From: Halomonas ramblicola
Lineage (GTDB): Bacteria; Pseudomonadota; Gammaproteobacteria; Pseudomonadales; Halomonadaceae
NCBI RefSeq assembly: GCF_030409215.1
Contig: NZ_JAUFPL010000018.1
Span: 86,554 to 150,553, forward strand
DNA: 64,000 nucleotides
Direction of reading: 5' to 3'
Shown here piece by piece: positions 28,497 through 38,084 of this stretch. The notes under the pieces are model-generated. The model saw only the letters and a list, made by a program, of their open reading frames with translations, did not search any database and was not told the DNA's origin. Position 1 is the stretch's first letter, and each line of letters begins with the position of its first letter. The position numbers and the translations under genes were made by a program.

Positions 28497-29435
28497 TCAG
28501 TAGAGCAGGGCAAACAGCTTGCGGCGATAGGTGACGGTCAGCGGGTGGTCGGCGCCCAGGGCATCGAAGACCCGCAGCAGGGTCCGGCGGGCGGCGTCGT
28601 CGCCGTAGGCGCGGTCGCTCTTCATCAGCGCCAGCAGGCCCTCCAGCCCCGCCTCGTAGTCGCCGTCGGCGACCCGGCGCAGGGCGCGCCGGTAGCGGGC
28701 CTCGCTGTCGTCGCGGTCGCCCAGGGCGGCGAGCTCCTCGGCCGAGGGGGCCTCCTCGCCGAACTCGATGCTGGCGCGCACCCCGCGGGCCGCGGGGCCG
28801 TCGCGCTCCTCCGGCGGCAGGTCGTCGAGCAGGGCGCGGGCCTCCTCGGCATTGCCCTCGGCCACCAGGGCTCGGGCCAGCTCGATCTGGTAGGGGTAGT
28901 GCTGGGGATACTGCTGCGCCAGCTCCGCGTAGAGGGCCCGGGCGGTGGCGGCGTCGCCGGCGGCCAGCGCCTCGGCGGCCTGCTCCTCGGGGCTGGCCGG
29001 GGCGTCCTCGGGGGCCGGGAAGTAGCGGGCCAGCCATTCGCGGACCTGCTTCTCGGGCAGTGCGCCCTGGAAGTGGTCGACCAGGCCGCCCTGGCTGATC
29101 AGCTTGACGTCGGGTACCGAGCGCACGCCGAGCTGGGCGGCGATCTCCTGGTTGGCGTCGATGTCGAGCTTGGCGAGCACGAAGGTGCCGCGGTACTCGC
29201 GGGCCAGCTTCTCGAGTACCGGCATCAGGTTCTTGCAGGGCTCGCACCAGGTGGCCCAGGACTGCAGCAGCACCGGCACCTGCATGGAGAGCTCCAGCAC
29301 CTGCTGGATATTGCTGGAGTCGACGTCGATGATCACCTCCGGCGCCTGGCCGGCATCCGGTGTGGCGCTGGCCTCGGCATCGGAGGGAAGATCGGCGGTG
29401 AGGGGCTCTCCGGTGCGCGGGTCGACGATGGACAT
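28497..29435 (-). CDS. cnoX: Thioredoxin-like co-chaperone CnoX (YbbN)
   Basis: A 312-residue cytoplasmic protein made of an N-terminal thioredoxin fold and a C-terminal TPR region. Residues 60-70 read WATWCEPCKNL, an intact CxxC (Cys64, Cys67), whereas E. coli CnoX/YbbN has SQHC; here redox activity is likely. The tail (AEALAAGDAATARALYAELAQQYP and GDYEAGLEGLLALMKSDR) has TPR-like pairs. CnoX protects substrates from oxidation and passes them to GroEL. Start MSIVDP was chosen; the upstream in-frame ATG at 29468 would add 11 residues. Confidence 0.9.
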   Translation of the reverse strand: MSIVDPRTGEPLTADLPSDAEASATPDAGQAPEVIIDVDSSNIQQVLELSMQVPVLLQSWATWCEPCKNLMPVLEKLAREYRGTFVLAKLDIDANQEIAAQLGVRSVPDVKLISQGGLVDHFQGALPEKQVREWLARYFPAPEDAPASPEEQAAEALAAGDAATARALYAELAQQYPQHYPYQIELARALVAEGNAEEARALLDDLPPEERDGPAARGVRASIEFGEEAPSAEELAALGDRDDSEARYRRALRRVADGDYEAGLEGLLALMKSDRAYGDDAARRTLLRVFDALGADHPLTVTYRRKLFALLY

Positions 29436-29513
29436 GGTTGGGGTTCCCGGGATCGAGTGGATTTCCACCTGAGATGCGGGTGACGGGCGAAGGATTCAAG
29501 GGGAGGAGGCGTG

Positions 29514-30296
29514 ATGCGCAGTCTCTGGCGGCCGCTGGCCGCGATGCTGGTGGCCCTGGCCCTGCTGCTGGCCGGCCCGTTGTGGATGCTGGCTAGTGGG
29601 GGCGTCGAGGTCGGACGCCACTGGGGGGCGGCCAGTCGCGAGCCGGCCGGCCTGGCGCCGAGCCCCGTCGAGGCGCCCGGGGCGGTGGTGCAGCTCTACG
29701 CCGCTCGGGCCTGGGGTTGGCGGGGCGCCTTCGGCGTGCACACCTGGGTGGCCAGCCGGGAGGCCGGTGCCGCGGCGTGGCGCATGCACCAGGTGACGAG
29801 CTGGCGCCGCCCGGCGCTGGCCAGCACCACCACCGAGACCCCGGATCGCGCCTGGTACGGCAATCCGCCGCGCCTGCTGGCCGACTACCGCGGCGAAGGG
29901 GCCGCGCGGCTGATCCCCGCCATCGAGGCGGCGGTGGCCGCCTACCCGGCCCCCGACGCCTACCGCGCCTGGCCCGGCCCCAACAGCAATACCTTCACCG
30001 CCTGGTTGATCCGTGAGGTGGAGGGGCTCGAGGCGGTGCTGCCGGTGACCGCGGTGGGCAAGGACTACCTGCTCGACGGCCCCCTGGCGGCGGCGCCGGG
30101 CGGGGCCGGCCTGACCGCCTCCCTGGGCGGGGTGCTGGGCCTGACCCTGGGCCGCGACGAGGGCCTCGAGCTCAACCTGCTGGGGCTGGCGCTGGGCCTC
30201 GACCTGCGCCGCCCGGCGCTCAAGCTTCCCGGCATCGGCCGGCTCGGTGTGGCACCCCTGATCAAGGGAGAGGGGAAGGGTAGCGGGGGCCGCTGA
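29514..30296 (+). CDS. DUF3750 membrane-anchored protein
   Basis: A 260-residue DUF3750 protein. An N-terminal hydrophobic segment (AMLVALALLLAGPLWMLASGG) anchors or exports it. The domain shows GAVVQLYAARAWGWRGAFGVHTWVA, AWYGNPPRLLADYRGEGA and WPGPNSNTFTAWL, the latter carrying the conserved Asn/Ser/Asn. No function is known. The GGAGGAGG site sits five bases before ATG 29514 and only two before GTG 29511, so I use 29514. It is divergent from cnoX across 78 bases. Confidence 0.83.
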   Translation: MRSLWRPLAAMLVALALLLAGPLWMLASGGVEVGRHWGAASREPAGLAPSPVEAPGAVVQLYAARAWGWRGAFGVHTWVASREAGAAAWRMHQVTSWRRPALASTTTETPDRAWYGNPPRLLADYRGEGAARLIPAIEAAVAAYPAPDAYRAWPGPNSNTFTAWLIREVEGLEAVLPVTAVGKDYLLDGPLAAAPGGAGLTASLGGVLGLTLGRDEGLELNLLGLALGLDLRRPALKLPGIGRLGVAPLIKGEGKGSGGR

Positions 30297-30337
30297 ACCT
30301 GAAAGAGGGGAAACCGACGACCGGGTCGTCGGGCACG

Positions 30338-30366
30338 AAAAAAGCCGACTCCTAAGGAATCGGCTT
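30338..30366 (-). terminator. Rho-independent terminator of tRNA-fMet
   Basis: An 11-bp stem with one wobble (30342-30352 with 30356-30366), followed on the minus strand by six T. It is 13 bases from the tRNA 3' end. On the plus strand a second stem (30314-30320 with 30326-30332) lies after the DUF3750 stop. Confidence 0.88.
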
Positions 30367-30378
30367 CTTTCCGATATT

Positions 30379-30455
<77 letters not shown>

Positions 30456-30468
30456 TCAACGTAGGCAT

Positions 30469-30496
30469 ATTCTACCGGGAACCTGGCAGGAGTCAA
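30469..30496 (-). promoter_or_regulatory. Promoter of tRNA-fMet
   Basis: A -35 TTGACT (30491-30496) and a -10 TAGAAT (30469-30474) are separated by 16 bases, on the minus strand, with the start expected a few bases before the tRNA 5' end. It is the best sigma70 match in the window. Confidence 0.8.
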
Positions 30497-30648
30497 GGGG
30501 CGGGTTAAAACGCTCGTCCCTCCCGCCGGGCGTGGTTCATACTGACCTCGGTTGTCATGAAAATGGCAACCGTATCGCGAACAATGCCGGTACCGCCCGC
30601 GTTGGTTTCGGGTCGGGCCGCAGCGTCATCATGATCAGGGAGGTAACA

Positions 30649-31395
30649 ATGGCCAAGAACGCAACCGTTGCTTGGGTAACCGGGGGAACCGGGGGAATCG
30701 GCAGCGCCATCTGTCGCAGCCTGGCCGCCGAGGGCTACATGGTCGTGGCCGGCTACAACAATCCGGAGAAGGCCAAGACCTGGCTGGAGACCCAGAAGGC
30801 GGAGGGTTTCGACAACATCGACATCGCCGGCATCGATCTCGTCGACTTCGACGCCTGTCAGAAGGGGGTCAAGGAGGTCGAGGAGAAGCACGGCCCCATC
30901 GGCGTGCTGGTCAACTGCGCCGGCATCACCCGCGACGGCACCATGAAGAAGATGACCCCCGAGCAGTGGCGCGAGGTCATCGACACCAACCTCAACAGCG
31001 TCTTCAACACCTGCCGCAGCGTGATCGAAGGCATGCTCGAACGGCAGTACGGGCGCATCATCAACATCTCCTCGATCAACGGGCGCAAGGGCCAGTTCGG
31101 CCAGGTGAACTATGCCGCCGCCAAGGCGGGGATGCATGGCCTGACCATGTCCCTGGCCCAGGAGACGGCGACCAAGGGCATCACGGTGAACACCGTGTCC
31201 CCCGGCTACATCGCCACCGACATGATCATGAATATCCCCGAGAAGGTCCGCGAATCGATCCGCGAGACCATCCCGGTCAAGCGCTACGGCAAGCCCGAGG
31301 AGATCGGTCGCCTGGTGGCCTACCTGGCCGACGAGGAGTCCGGCTTCATCACCGGTGCCAACATCGACATCAACGGTGGCCAGTTCATGGGCTGA
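30649..31395 (+). CDS. phaB: Acetoacetyl-CoA reductase (NADPH)
   Basis: A 248-residue short-chain dehydrogenase that reduces acetoacetyl-CoA to (R)-3-hydroxybutyryl-CoA, the second step of PHB synthesis. Cofactor motif TGGTGGIG near residues 11-18; catalytic Ser142, Tyr155 and Lys159 (YAAAK); the NAG motif at residues 89-92. The family-specific SSINGRKGQFGQVNYAAAK marks PhaB over FabG. AGGGAGG precedes the ATG; a longer in-frame start at 30532 crosses the promoter region. No phaC or phaA is nearby. Confidence 0.93.
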   Translation: MAKNATVAWVTGGTGGIGSAICRSLAAEGYMVVAGYNNPEKAKTWLETQKAEGFDNIDIAGIDLVDFDACQKGVKEVEEKHGPIGVLVNCAGITRDGTMKKMTPEQWREVIDTNLNSVFNTCRSVIEGMLERQYGRIINISSINGRKGQFGQVNYAAAKAGMHGLTMSLAQETATKGITVNTVSPGYIATDMIMNIPEKVRESIRETIPVKRYGKPEEIGRLVAYLADEESGFITGANIDINGGQFMG

Positions 31396-31405
31396 TCGCC
31401 AGGTT

Positions 31406-31486
31406 GGCCTCGCCTGTCCCGGAGGATCCCGGAACGGCGAGGCCGAGCACGCCGGAAAGCGCGAGGACCAGGTGCCTCGCGCTTTC
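31406..31486. terminator. Two hairpins between phaB and the DUF349 gene
   Basis: The first stem is 9 bp (31406-31414 with 31436-31444). The second is a perfect 12-bp stem (31455-31466 with 31475-31486) with an 8-base loop. They lie between convergent stops and are likely terminators in both directions; the second is stronger. Confidence 0.75.
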
Positions 31487-31491
31487 GCGTA

Positions 31492-34272
31492 TCAGGGGGG
31501 AGGCAGGTGGACGAGCCGCTCCAGCAGCCGGTCCAGCTCGCCCACCTCGCGCTCCCAGAGCACGGGAGAGACCGGCCCCACGGCCAGCAGCTCGCGCAGC
31601 ACGCCGTGCACCTCCTCGGCGCGGGAGGGTTCCCGACCCAGGTTCTCGTTGAGGCGCTCGACCTGGATCGCCAGGCGTAGCGGGTCGTCGCGATGGCTGA
31701 CGCTGCCCACCGCCAGCAGCGAGAGGTGCACGCGCACCCTGGCCAGGCGTTCCGCCACCTCGGCCTGATCGGCGGGATCCTGGCGTGCGGCGTTGCGCCG
31801 CGCGTGGGCGCCGCGCATGTCCTCCGCCAGGTCCAGTTCGGGGGGAACCTCGACCTCGCGGGCGTCTCCGCCGTCCAACTGCTCGGCATCCGCCGCCAGG
31901 TGGGCGTCGAGCAGGGGGCGTACCGCCCGCCAGCGCTCGATTTCCTCGGCCACCGCCAGGCGCTCGAGGCGCTCGCGGCGGGCCCGCACGATGCCCGACC
32001 AGCGGCGCCGCATGCCCTCGCTGCGACGCCCGCTGGGCAGCGGCTCCAGGGCGGCGGCCTCGTCGATGGCGCGGGCCAGTTCCGCCTCGTCGTGGGGGCC
32101 GGAGGGTTGCCAGGCATCCAGGCGGTCGATCAGCGCCTGCATGGTGTCCAGGCGCTGCCGGGCCCGCTGGGCACGGTCGTCGCGCTCCGCCTCGCGGGTG
32201 GAGAAGATGGTGTCGCAGAGGCCGCGGAATTCCCGCCACAGCGCCTGCTCCTCGCCCTTGGGCGCGCGCCCAAGGGCTCGCCAGCGCCGCTGCAATGCCT
32301 TGGCCTGTTCGGCTCGGCGGGTGGCAGGCATCTCCTGCTCGGTGAGGGTGCGCGCCTCCTCGATCAGCTCGCGCTTGGCGTCGGCGATCTCCCGAGCGCG
32401 CTGGTCGATCAGCGCCTGGAGGCGATGACGGATGCGCCCGAAGCGGCGCCCGATGGCCTCGGCCTGGTCGCGGGGGACCGGGGAGGCGCGCCGCCACTGG
32501 TCCCGGGCGCGGTCGCGGATCTCGCGCAGGGCATCCGGGTCGGCCTCCTCGGCGGGGCGCTCGAGCAGCGTCTCGAGCTGTTCGCAGAGGGTCTCGCGGG
32601 TGGCCAGATTGCGTTCGCGCTCGGCATCGAGCCGGGCCCGCCAGGGGCCCAGTCGCTCATGGATGCGGTCGGAGGCGGCGCGGAACTGGGCCGACTGCTC
32701 GCGATTGGCGGCGGCGTCGCCCAGCGCCTTCCACTCCTTGACCAGCTGGCGGTGGCGGCGATCCAGGGCGGCGTCCACGGCGGTCTCGTCGTCGGCCAGC
32801 GACTCGATGGCCTGGACCAGCTGTTCGCGCTTGGGCCCGGCGACGAAACCGCGCCAGTCACGCAGCTCGGCCAGCCGGGCCCCCAGCCGCTTGAGGCGCG
32901 CCGCATGGGGCCGGCGCTGTGCCTCGTCGAGGCCCTCGGCGGCCTGGCGCAGGCGCTGGTGGAGGCGGCTGGCCGGCTTGAAGGCGCCCCGTTCGAGCAG
33001 GCGCTCCAGCTCGTCGAGGTCGGCGGCGAAGCGCGCCAGGCGCTCGGCGCCGCTGGTCTTCGCCTGGCCGGGCTCGGTCGCCAGGTGCTGCCGGGCCCGT
33101 CGCAGGAGCGGGGTGGGGGCGAGTTCCTCGGGCCAGGCAGTGGCCTCCACCAGGGCCTGGAGGCGTTCGTCATCGCCGTCGGCGAGTGCGCGCTCGATCT
33201 CGCCGGCGCGCTGCTGCAGGCGCACCCAGGCGCCGGTGACCCGCTCGAAGCGGCGCAGGGCGTCATCGTAGCGGACGTCCAGGGCCTCGTCGGCCAGGTG
33301 CTGGTCGGAGAGCAGCTGCCAGCGATTGGCCAGCAGGCGCTTCTGGGCACGCAGGCTGTCGAGGTCCTGGGCGGTGATGACCTCGCTGCGGGTGAGCGCC
33401 TCGAGCCCCTCCTCCAGGGCCTCCACCAGCCCCTCGCGGGCCTGTTCGGCATCCTCGCGGTGGCGGTGGGCGGCCTCCTGGGCACGCTGCTGGGCCTCGT
33501 GATCCTCGATCACCTTGCGGCAGCGCAGGCAGGCGTCCTGGTAGCGGCGTTCCAGGCCGGCCTCGGGGGGATCCTCCAGGGCACTCCACTCGCGCATCAG
33601 GTGGCGGAAGCGTCCGGCATACAACGGTTCCCAGGGCGACCGGGCGTGGCGCTCCAGCTCCTCGACCAGCGCCTCGCGCTTCTCGCGGGCGGCGGCCAGC
33701 CCGGCGGCGTCGGCCCGCCGGCGGTTGAGGCGCTCGCGGGCCTGGCGTACCACCTGGCGGTCACGCTTCGCCTCGCGGACCAGGCGGTTGAGGCCTTCCT
33801 CGCTGGTCACCCGGGCCGCGGCGGCCTGGCGCACTGCGGCGATGCCGTTGTCGCAGGCCTGTCGGATCAGCGCCGCCTCGTCGTCGAGGCGCTCGACCGC
33901 CGCCAGGCGCAGCTGCTGGTTGTCACCCTGCAGGGCGATCTCGGCGAGCAGGTCGGCCTTCTCGAGACGCTCCACCAGGGCGACCCGGGCGCCCAGCTCC
34001 AGTCGCCCCTCGCGGCCACTGAGCAGTGCCACCAGCCGGCGTGTCAGCTCGGGCGAGGGTGCCTCGTCGGCCAGTGCCAGCAGGCGTTCGGGATCCTCGA
34101 GGCGGGCCAGGGCCGCCGCGCGCACGGTGACATCGGCGTCCGCGGCCAGCCGTTCGAGGGCCTGGCGGTGTTCGTCGCGGGCGGGGTCGAGGCGTTCGAT
34201 GGCCTGGCGGCGCGTCTTGGGGTCGGGGTGCTGCCAGCGGGGGGCGAAGAGGCGACGGAAGAGTCCTGACAT
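31492..34272 (-). CDS. DUF349 repeat protein with HEAT-like N-terminus
   Basis: A 926-residue cytoplasmic protein. The first 190 residues look like HEAT-type helical pairs (ADVTVRAAALARLEDPERLLALADEA and similar). The rest is a long series of DUF349 helical units, each with a W and RW-K/R pattern (LVKEWKALGDAAANREQSAQF, RRWRALGRAPKGEEQALWREFRGLCD), rich in Glu and Arg, so coiled-coil and rod-like. DUF349 proteins are widespread in gammaproteobacteria and their role is unsettled. Strongly repeated charge gives long spurious frames on the opposite strand. It ends convergently with phaB and is divergent from the min operon. Confidence 0.85.
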   Translation of the reverse strand: MSGLFRRLFAPRWQHPDPKTRRQAIERLDPARDEHRQALERLAADADVTVRAAALARLEDPERLLALADEAPSPELTRRLVALLSGREGRLELGARVALVERLEKADLLAEIALQGDNQQLRLAAVERLDDEAALIRQACDNGIAAVRQAAAARVTSEEGLNRLVREAKRDRQVVRQARERLNRRRADAAGLAAAREKREALVEELERHARSPWEPLYAGRFRHLMREWSALEDPPEAGLERRYQDACLRCRKVIEDHEAQQRAQEAAHRHREDAEQAREGLVEALEEGLEALTRSEVITAQDLDSLRAQKRLLANRWQLLSDQHLADEALDVRYDDALRRFERVTGAWVRLQQRAGEIERALADGDDERLQALVEATAWPEELAPTPLLRRARQHLATEPGQAKTSGAERLARFAADLDELERLLERGAFKPASRLHQRLRQAAEGLDEAQRRPHAARLKRLGARLAELRDWRGFVAGPKREQLVQAIESLADDETAVDAALDRRHRQLVKEWKALGDAAANREQSAQFRAASDRIHERLGPWRARLDAERERNLATRETLCEQLETLLERPAEEADPDALREIRDRARDQWRRASPVPRDQAEAIGRRFGRIRHRLQALIDQRAREIADAKRELIEEARTLTEQEMPATRRAEQAKALQRRWRALGRAPKGEEQALWREFRGLCDTIFSTREAERDDRAQRARQRLDTMQALIDRLDAWQPSGPHDEAELARAIDEAAALEPLPSGRRSEGMRRRWSGIVRARRERLERLAVAEEIERWRAVRPLLDAHLAADAEQLDGGDAREVEVPPELDLAEDMRGAHARRNAARQDPADQAEVAERLARVRVHLSLLAVGSVSHRDDPLRLAIQVERLNENLGREPSRAEEVHGVLRELLAVGPVSPVLWEREVGELDRLLERLVHLPPP

Positions 34273-34426
34273 GGGCGATCCTGGCGGGGGGCGCGGTGCG
34301 GACCGGGACGCGCCGGCCCGGATATTGTTGGTCGATGGTCGAACTGGCGTCCTTGCGGGTATCTAAGCACGCGCCGCCGCTGGGGAAAAGTCCGTTCCGG
34401 CGCTCGGGTGTGGCCTGACGGAGACA

Positions 34427-34456
34427 CTGACACCGGGGCACCGCCGTGCGTATGAT
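34427..34456 (+). promoter_or_regulatory. Candidate promoter of the minCDE operon
   Basis: CTGACA (34427-34432) and TATGAT (34451-34456) are separated by 18 bases, about 70 bases before the minC ATG. It is five of six and five of six against the sigma70 consensus. Confidence 0.6.
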
Positions 34457-34527
34457 TGAGTTGCAGGGGAGACGGGACTCGCTTAGTTTTGACCCATACC
34501 CCGATAACCCCGACGTGGAGTTCGGCA

Positions 34528-35271
34528 ATGAGTCTCAACCTGGACAGGGATCGCATGGCCTTCACCTTCAAGGGGGGCATGCTGCCGATGACGGTCATGG
34601 AGCTGACCTGCGCCGATCCCGAGCAGATTCGCGACCAGCTCGCCGGCAAGCTCAGCCAGTCCCCGGCCTTCTTTCAGCACACCCCGGTGGTGCTCAGCGT
34701 CGAGAGGCTCGACGAGCCTCACCTGGCGCTGGAGCGCATCTGCGCGGTGTGTCGCGCCCACAAGCTGCTGCCGGTGGCGGTGCGTGGCGGTACCGACCCG
34801 GTCAAGCAGTCGGCCTGGGCGCTGGGGCTGGGCTGGTTTCCCCCCCAGGAGGCCAGCCGCCCGCGCCAGTTGGAGAGCGTGCCGTCCCAGGAGGGCGATG
34901 CGCCGGCCGAGGGCGATCTCGAGTCGCCGCCCGGGGTGGCCAGCGGCGGGCGCATCTACCGCGGCACGGTGCGTTCCGGCCAGCAGGTCACGGCGCCCGA
35001 CGGCGACCTGGTGGTGGTGGGCGCCGTCAATGCCGGCGCCGAGGTGCTGGCGGCGGGCAGCGTGCACGTCTACGGCGCCCTGCGCGGTCGCGCCCTGGCC
35101 GGCATCCACGGCGATCCCCAGGCCGGCATCTTCTGCCGCGAGCTGCACGCCGAACTGCTCTCGGTGGCCGGCAACTACAAGCGCCTCGAGGACATCGACC
35201 CGCGCCTGCTGAGTACCTCGGTCCAGGTGCGCCTCGACGGCGACCAGCTCGGCATCACCTCGCTCGGCTGA
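34528..35271 (+). CDS. minC: Septum site-determining protein MinC
   Basis: A 247-residue inhibitor of FtsZ assembly. The N-terminal domain (about 1-110) is followed by a linker rich in Glu and Pro (residues 111-145) and a C-terminal beta-helix domain ([57 protein letters not shown]-like end), which binds MinD. GGAG is eight bases before the ATG; a longer frame begins at 34456. It is the first gene of minCDE. Confidence 0.95.
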   Translation: MSLNLDRDRMAFTFKGGMLPMTVMELTCADPEQIRDQLAGKLSQSPAFFQHTPVVLSVERLDEPHLALERICAVCRAHKLLPVAVRGGTDPVKQSAWALGLGWFPPQEASRPRQLESVPSQEGDAPAEGDLESPPGVASGGRIYRGTVRSGQQVTAPDGDLVVVGAVNAGAEVLAAGSVHVYGALRGRALAGIHGDPQAGIFCRELHAELLSVAGNYKRLEDIDPRLLSTSVQVRLDGDQLGITSLG

Positions 35272-35330
35272 GGGGCGGGCAGGCCCCGGGTCATACGGAA
35301 TCCACTTCAACGACAGACAGGAAGCGACTC

Positions 35331-36149
35331 TTGGCCAAGATCATCGTTGTGACCTCCGGCAAGGGAGGCGTCGGCAAGACAACCAGCGCGGCAGCCATCG
35401 CCACCGGCCTGGCGCTGCGTGGCAACAAGACCGTGGTCATCGATTTCGACGTGGGGCTGCGCAACCTGGATCTGATCATGGGCTGCGAACGCCGCGTGGT
35501 CTACGACCTGGTCAACGTCATCCAGGGCGAGGCGGGACTGAGCCAGGCGCTGATCCGCGACAAGCGGGTCGACAACCTGCACATCCTCCCGGCCTCCCAG
35601 ACCCGCGACAAGGACGCCTTGACCCAGGAAGGGGTCGAGAAGGTGCTCGAGACCCTGGGCAAGGATTTCGACTATATCCTCTGCGACTCCCCGGCGGGCA
35701 TCGAGCGCGGCGCCCAGTTGGCCATGTACTACGCCGACGAGGCGATCGTGATCACCAACCCCGAGGTCTCCTCGGTGCGCGACTCCGACCGCATCCTGGG
35801 CCTGCTCGCCTCCAAGACCCGGCGCGCCGAGCGGGGCGCGGACCCGGTCAAGGAGCACCTGCTGATCACCCGCTACAACCCGGGGCGGGTCGACATGGGG
35901 GACATGCTCAACCTGGAGGATATCCGCGAGATCCTGGCCATCGACCTGATCGGCCTGATCCCGGAGTCCGAGGCGGTGCTGCGTGCCTCCAACCAGGGGG
36001 TGCCGGTGACCCACGACGCCGGGAGCGACGCCGGCCAGGCCTATGCCGATACCGTGTCCCGCCTGCTCGGCGAGGATGTCCCGTTGCGCTTCCACGAATA
36101 CCAGAAGAAGAGCCTGCTGAGCCGCATGTTCGGAGGAGGTCGCCGGTGA
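35331..36149 (+). CDS. minD: Septum site-determining ATPase MinD
   Basis: A 272-residue ParA/MinD ATPase that recruits MinC to the membrane and oscillates with MinE. The deviant Walker A is KGGVGKT (residues 11-17), with the [13 protein letters not shown] block, and a C-terminal amphipathic membrane-targeting helix ([15 protein letters not shown]). The start is TTG at 35331 with AGGAAG upstream; no ATG near here gives the conserved [13 protein letters not shown] start. It lies 59 bases after minC, and its stop overlaps the minE start. Confidence 0.96.
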   Translation: MAKIIVVTSGKGGVGKTTSAAAIATGLALRGNKTVVIDFDVGLRNLDLIMGCERRVVYDLVNVIQGEAGLSQALIRDKRVDNLHILPASQTRDKDALTQEGVEKVLETLGKDFDYILCDSPAGIERGAQLAMYYADEAIVITNPEVSSVRDSDRILGLLASKTRRAERGADPVKEHLLITRYNPGRVDMGDMLNLEDIREILAIDLIGLIPESEAVLRASNQGVPVTHDAGSDAGQAYADTVSRLLGEDVPLRFHEYQKKSLLSRMFGGGRR

Positions 36150-36397
36150 AACTGCTCGAATTCCTGAAGCGAGAGCGCAAGAAGTCCGCGTCGGTCGCCA
36201 AGGAGCGGCTGCAGATCATCGTCGCCCACCAGCGCAGCCAGCGCGGGCAACCCGACTACATGCCGATGCTGGAGAAGGAGCTGCTGGAGGTGATCCGGCG
36301 CTACGTCCAGGTGGACGACGATGCCATCAACATCAGCCTCGACAGCGAGGACAACTGCTCGGTGCTGGAGCTCAACGTGACCCTGCCCCGGGCCTGA
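36146..36397 (+). CDS. minE: Cell division topological specificity factor MinE
   Basis: An 83-residue protein that binds MinD and drives its release from the membrane. The N-terminal [28 protein letters not shown] has the MinD-binding helix and membrane-sensing start, and the C-terminal beta domain follows. GTG start, overlapping the minD stop by four bases, with GGAGGAGG before it. Its stop codon lies in the loop of a strong hairpin. Confidence 0.95.
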   Translation: MKLLEFLKRERKKSASVAKERLQIIVAHQRSQRGQPDYMPMLEKELLEVIRRYVQVDDDAINISLDSEDNCSVLELNVTLPRA

Positions 36398-36410
36398 GGC
36401 CCGGGGCAGG
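36382..36410 (+). terminator. Terminator of the min operon, overlapping the minE stop
   Basis: A perfect 13-bp stem (36382-36394 with 36398-36410) with a 3-base loop that is exactly the minE TGA. It lacks a T run. The 5' arm encodes the last residues of MinE. Confidence 0.7.
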
Positions 36411-36481
36411 CTGAGCCCGCGACGGGGCTGTGCTAGGCTTGAGGCCTTCATCCTGCACCACCCGTCAGAGAGAGCTCGCCC

Positions 36482-37975
36482 ATGGCGCCGTCCGACGCCC
36501 CGCTGACCTTCCTGTGGCATGACTACGAGACCTTCGGTGCCGACCCGCGTCGCGATCGCCCCGCCCAGTTCGCGGCGATCCGCACCGATGCCGACTTCAA
36601 CGAGATCGGCGAGCCGGTGGAGTGGTTCTGCAAGCCGGCCGACGACTTCCTGCCCCATCCCCAGGCCTGCCTGATCACCGGCATCACCCCCCAGCAGGCA
36701 CGCCGTCGCGGCCTGCCCGAGGCGGAGTTCGCCGGGCGCATCGCGGCCTTGATGGGCGAGCCGGGTACCTGCTCGGTGGGCTACAACAGCCTGCGCTTCG
36801 ACGACGAGGTGACCCGCCACCTCTTCTACCGCAACCTGCTCGACCCCTACGCCCGCGAGTGGCAGAACGGCAACTCCCGCTGGGACCTCATCGACGTGGT
36901 ACGGGCCTTCCATGCCCTGCGCCCGGAGGGCCTCGAGTGGCCGCGGCGCGACGACGGCGCCCCCAGCTTCCGGCTCGAGGATCTCACCGCGGCCAACGGC
37001 ATCGAGCACGCCGGGGCCCACGACGCCCTGGCCGACGTGCGGGCGACCATCGCCCTGGCCCGGCGGCTGCGCGAGGCCAACGCCAACCTCTTCGACTACC
37101 TGCTCAAGCTGCGTGGCAAGCGCGCGGTGGCCAGGCTGCTGGACGTGCCGGGCCGCAAGCCGGTGCTGCACGTCTCGCGGCGCTACCCGGCCAGCCGCGC
37201 CTGCAGCGCCCTGGTGGTTCCCCTGGCCGAGCACCCCACCAACCCCAACGGGGTGATCGTCTATGACCTCTCGGTGGACCCGGCCCCGCTCCTCGACCTG
37301 ACCCCCGAGCAGATCCGCCAACGGGTCTTCGTCAGCAACGACGACCTGGCCGAGGGCACCGAGCGCATCCCCCTCAAGGTGATCCACATCAACAAGTGCC
37401 CGGTGCTCTTCCCGGCCAGTGCACTGAAGGACGTCGCCGGCCCCCGGGAGGGGGAGTACGGCACCATCGTCGAGCGGCTGGGGCTCGACATGGCCGCCTG
37501 CCGCGCTCACTGGAAGCGGCTCGCCGAGCACCCCGAGGTGGCCGCGCGGGTCGCCGAGGTGTTCGCTGAGCCCCCTCCGGAGGGGCCCGGCGATCCGGAC
37601 CTGATGCTCTACTCGGGGGGCTTCTTCTCGCCGGCGGATCGCCAGCAGATGCAGCGGGTGCGCGACACCGACCCCTGGGACCTGGTGGGGGCGCGTTTCG
37701 CCTTCCAGGACCCGCGCCTCGAGGAGATGCTCTACCGCTATCGGGCGCGCAGTTATCCCGACACCCTGGAGGGCGAGGAGCTCGCCCGCTGGGAGGCCTA
37801 TCGCTGGGCGCGGATGAACGACCCGGCGGTGGCCAGCCTGACCCTCAAGGGCTTCGCCAGGGAGATCGAGCGGCTCAACCAGGTGGCCCTCGAGGATCGC
37901 GAGCGGCAGATCCTCGAGGAACTGGTGATGCACGTGGAGGCGATCATGCCGCCCCAGGCGTTTGACGCGGACTGA
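36482..37975 (+). CDS. sbcB: Exodeoxyribonuclease I
   Basis: A 497-residue single-strand-specific 3'-5' exonuclease used in recombination and mismatch repair. DEDDh motifs: HDYETFG at the N-terminus (Asp and Glu), SVGYNSLRFDDE (the second Asp), and HDALADVRATIALA (His and Asp). The SH3-like and C-terminal domains follow, up to the usual length of about 475-500 residues. It begins 84 bases after minE and may be read by leftover min transcription. Confidence 0.95.
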   Translation: MAPSDAPLTFLWHDYETFGADPRRDRPAQFAAIRTDADFNEIGEPVEWFCKPADDFLPHPQACLITGITPQQARRRGLPEAEFAGRIAALMGEPGTCSVGYNSLRFDDEVTRHLFYRNLLDPYAREWQNGNSRWDLIDVVRAFHALRPEGLEWPRRDDGAPSFRLEDLTAANGIEHAGAHDALADVRATIALARRLREANANLFDYLLKLRGKRAVARLLDVPGRKPVLHVSRRYPASRACSALVVPLAEHPTNPNGVIVYDLSVDPAPLLDLTPEQIRQRVFVSNDDLAEGTERIPLKVIHINKCPVLFPASALKDVAGPREGEYGTIVERLGLDMAACRAHWKRLAEHPEVAARVAEVFAEPPPEGPGDPDLMLYSGGFFSPADRQQMQRVRDTDPWDLVGARFAFQDPRLEEMLYRYRARSYPDTLEGEELARWEAYRWARMNDPAVASLTLKGFAREIERLNQVALEDRERQILEELVMHVEAIMPPQAFDAD

Positions 37976-38015
37976 CCTCTCCCGTTTCGGGCCTGGTCCG
38001 GTCTACGCCTTTTGC

Positions 38016-38038
38016 CAGGGCCGCTATGGGTGGCCCTG
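38016..38038 (+). terminator. Candidate terminator of sbcB
   Basis: A 7-bp stem (38016-38022 with 38032-38038) and a 9-base loop, followed by TTCC. The rest of the 37976-38084 gap holds only short stems (one at about 38077-38091) of doubtful meaning. Confidence 0.45.
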
Positions 38039-38084
38039 TTCCGGCTTGAAGCTTGCAGCTTATCGCTCCCGGCGCAGCCGGGGA

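Noticed and set aside
31693..34269. An 858-codon open frame on the plus strand
   Set aside because: It is the mirror of the DUF349 gene, whose regular Glu/Arg/Leu codons keep the other strand free of stops.
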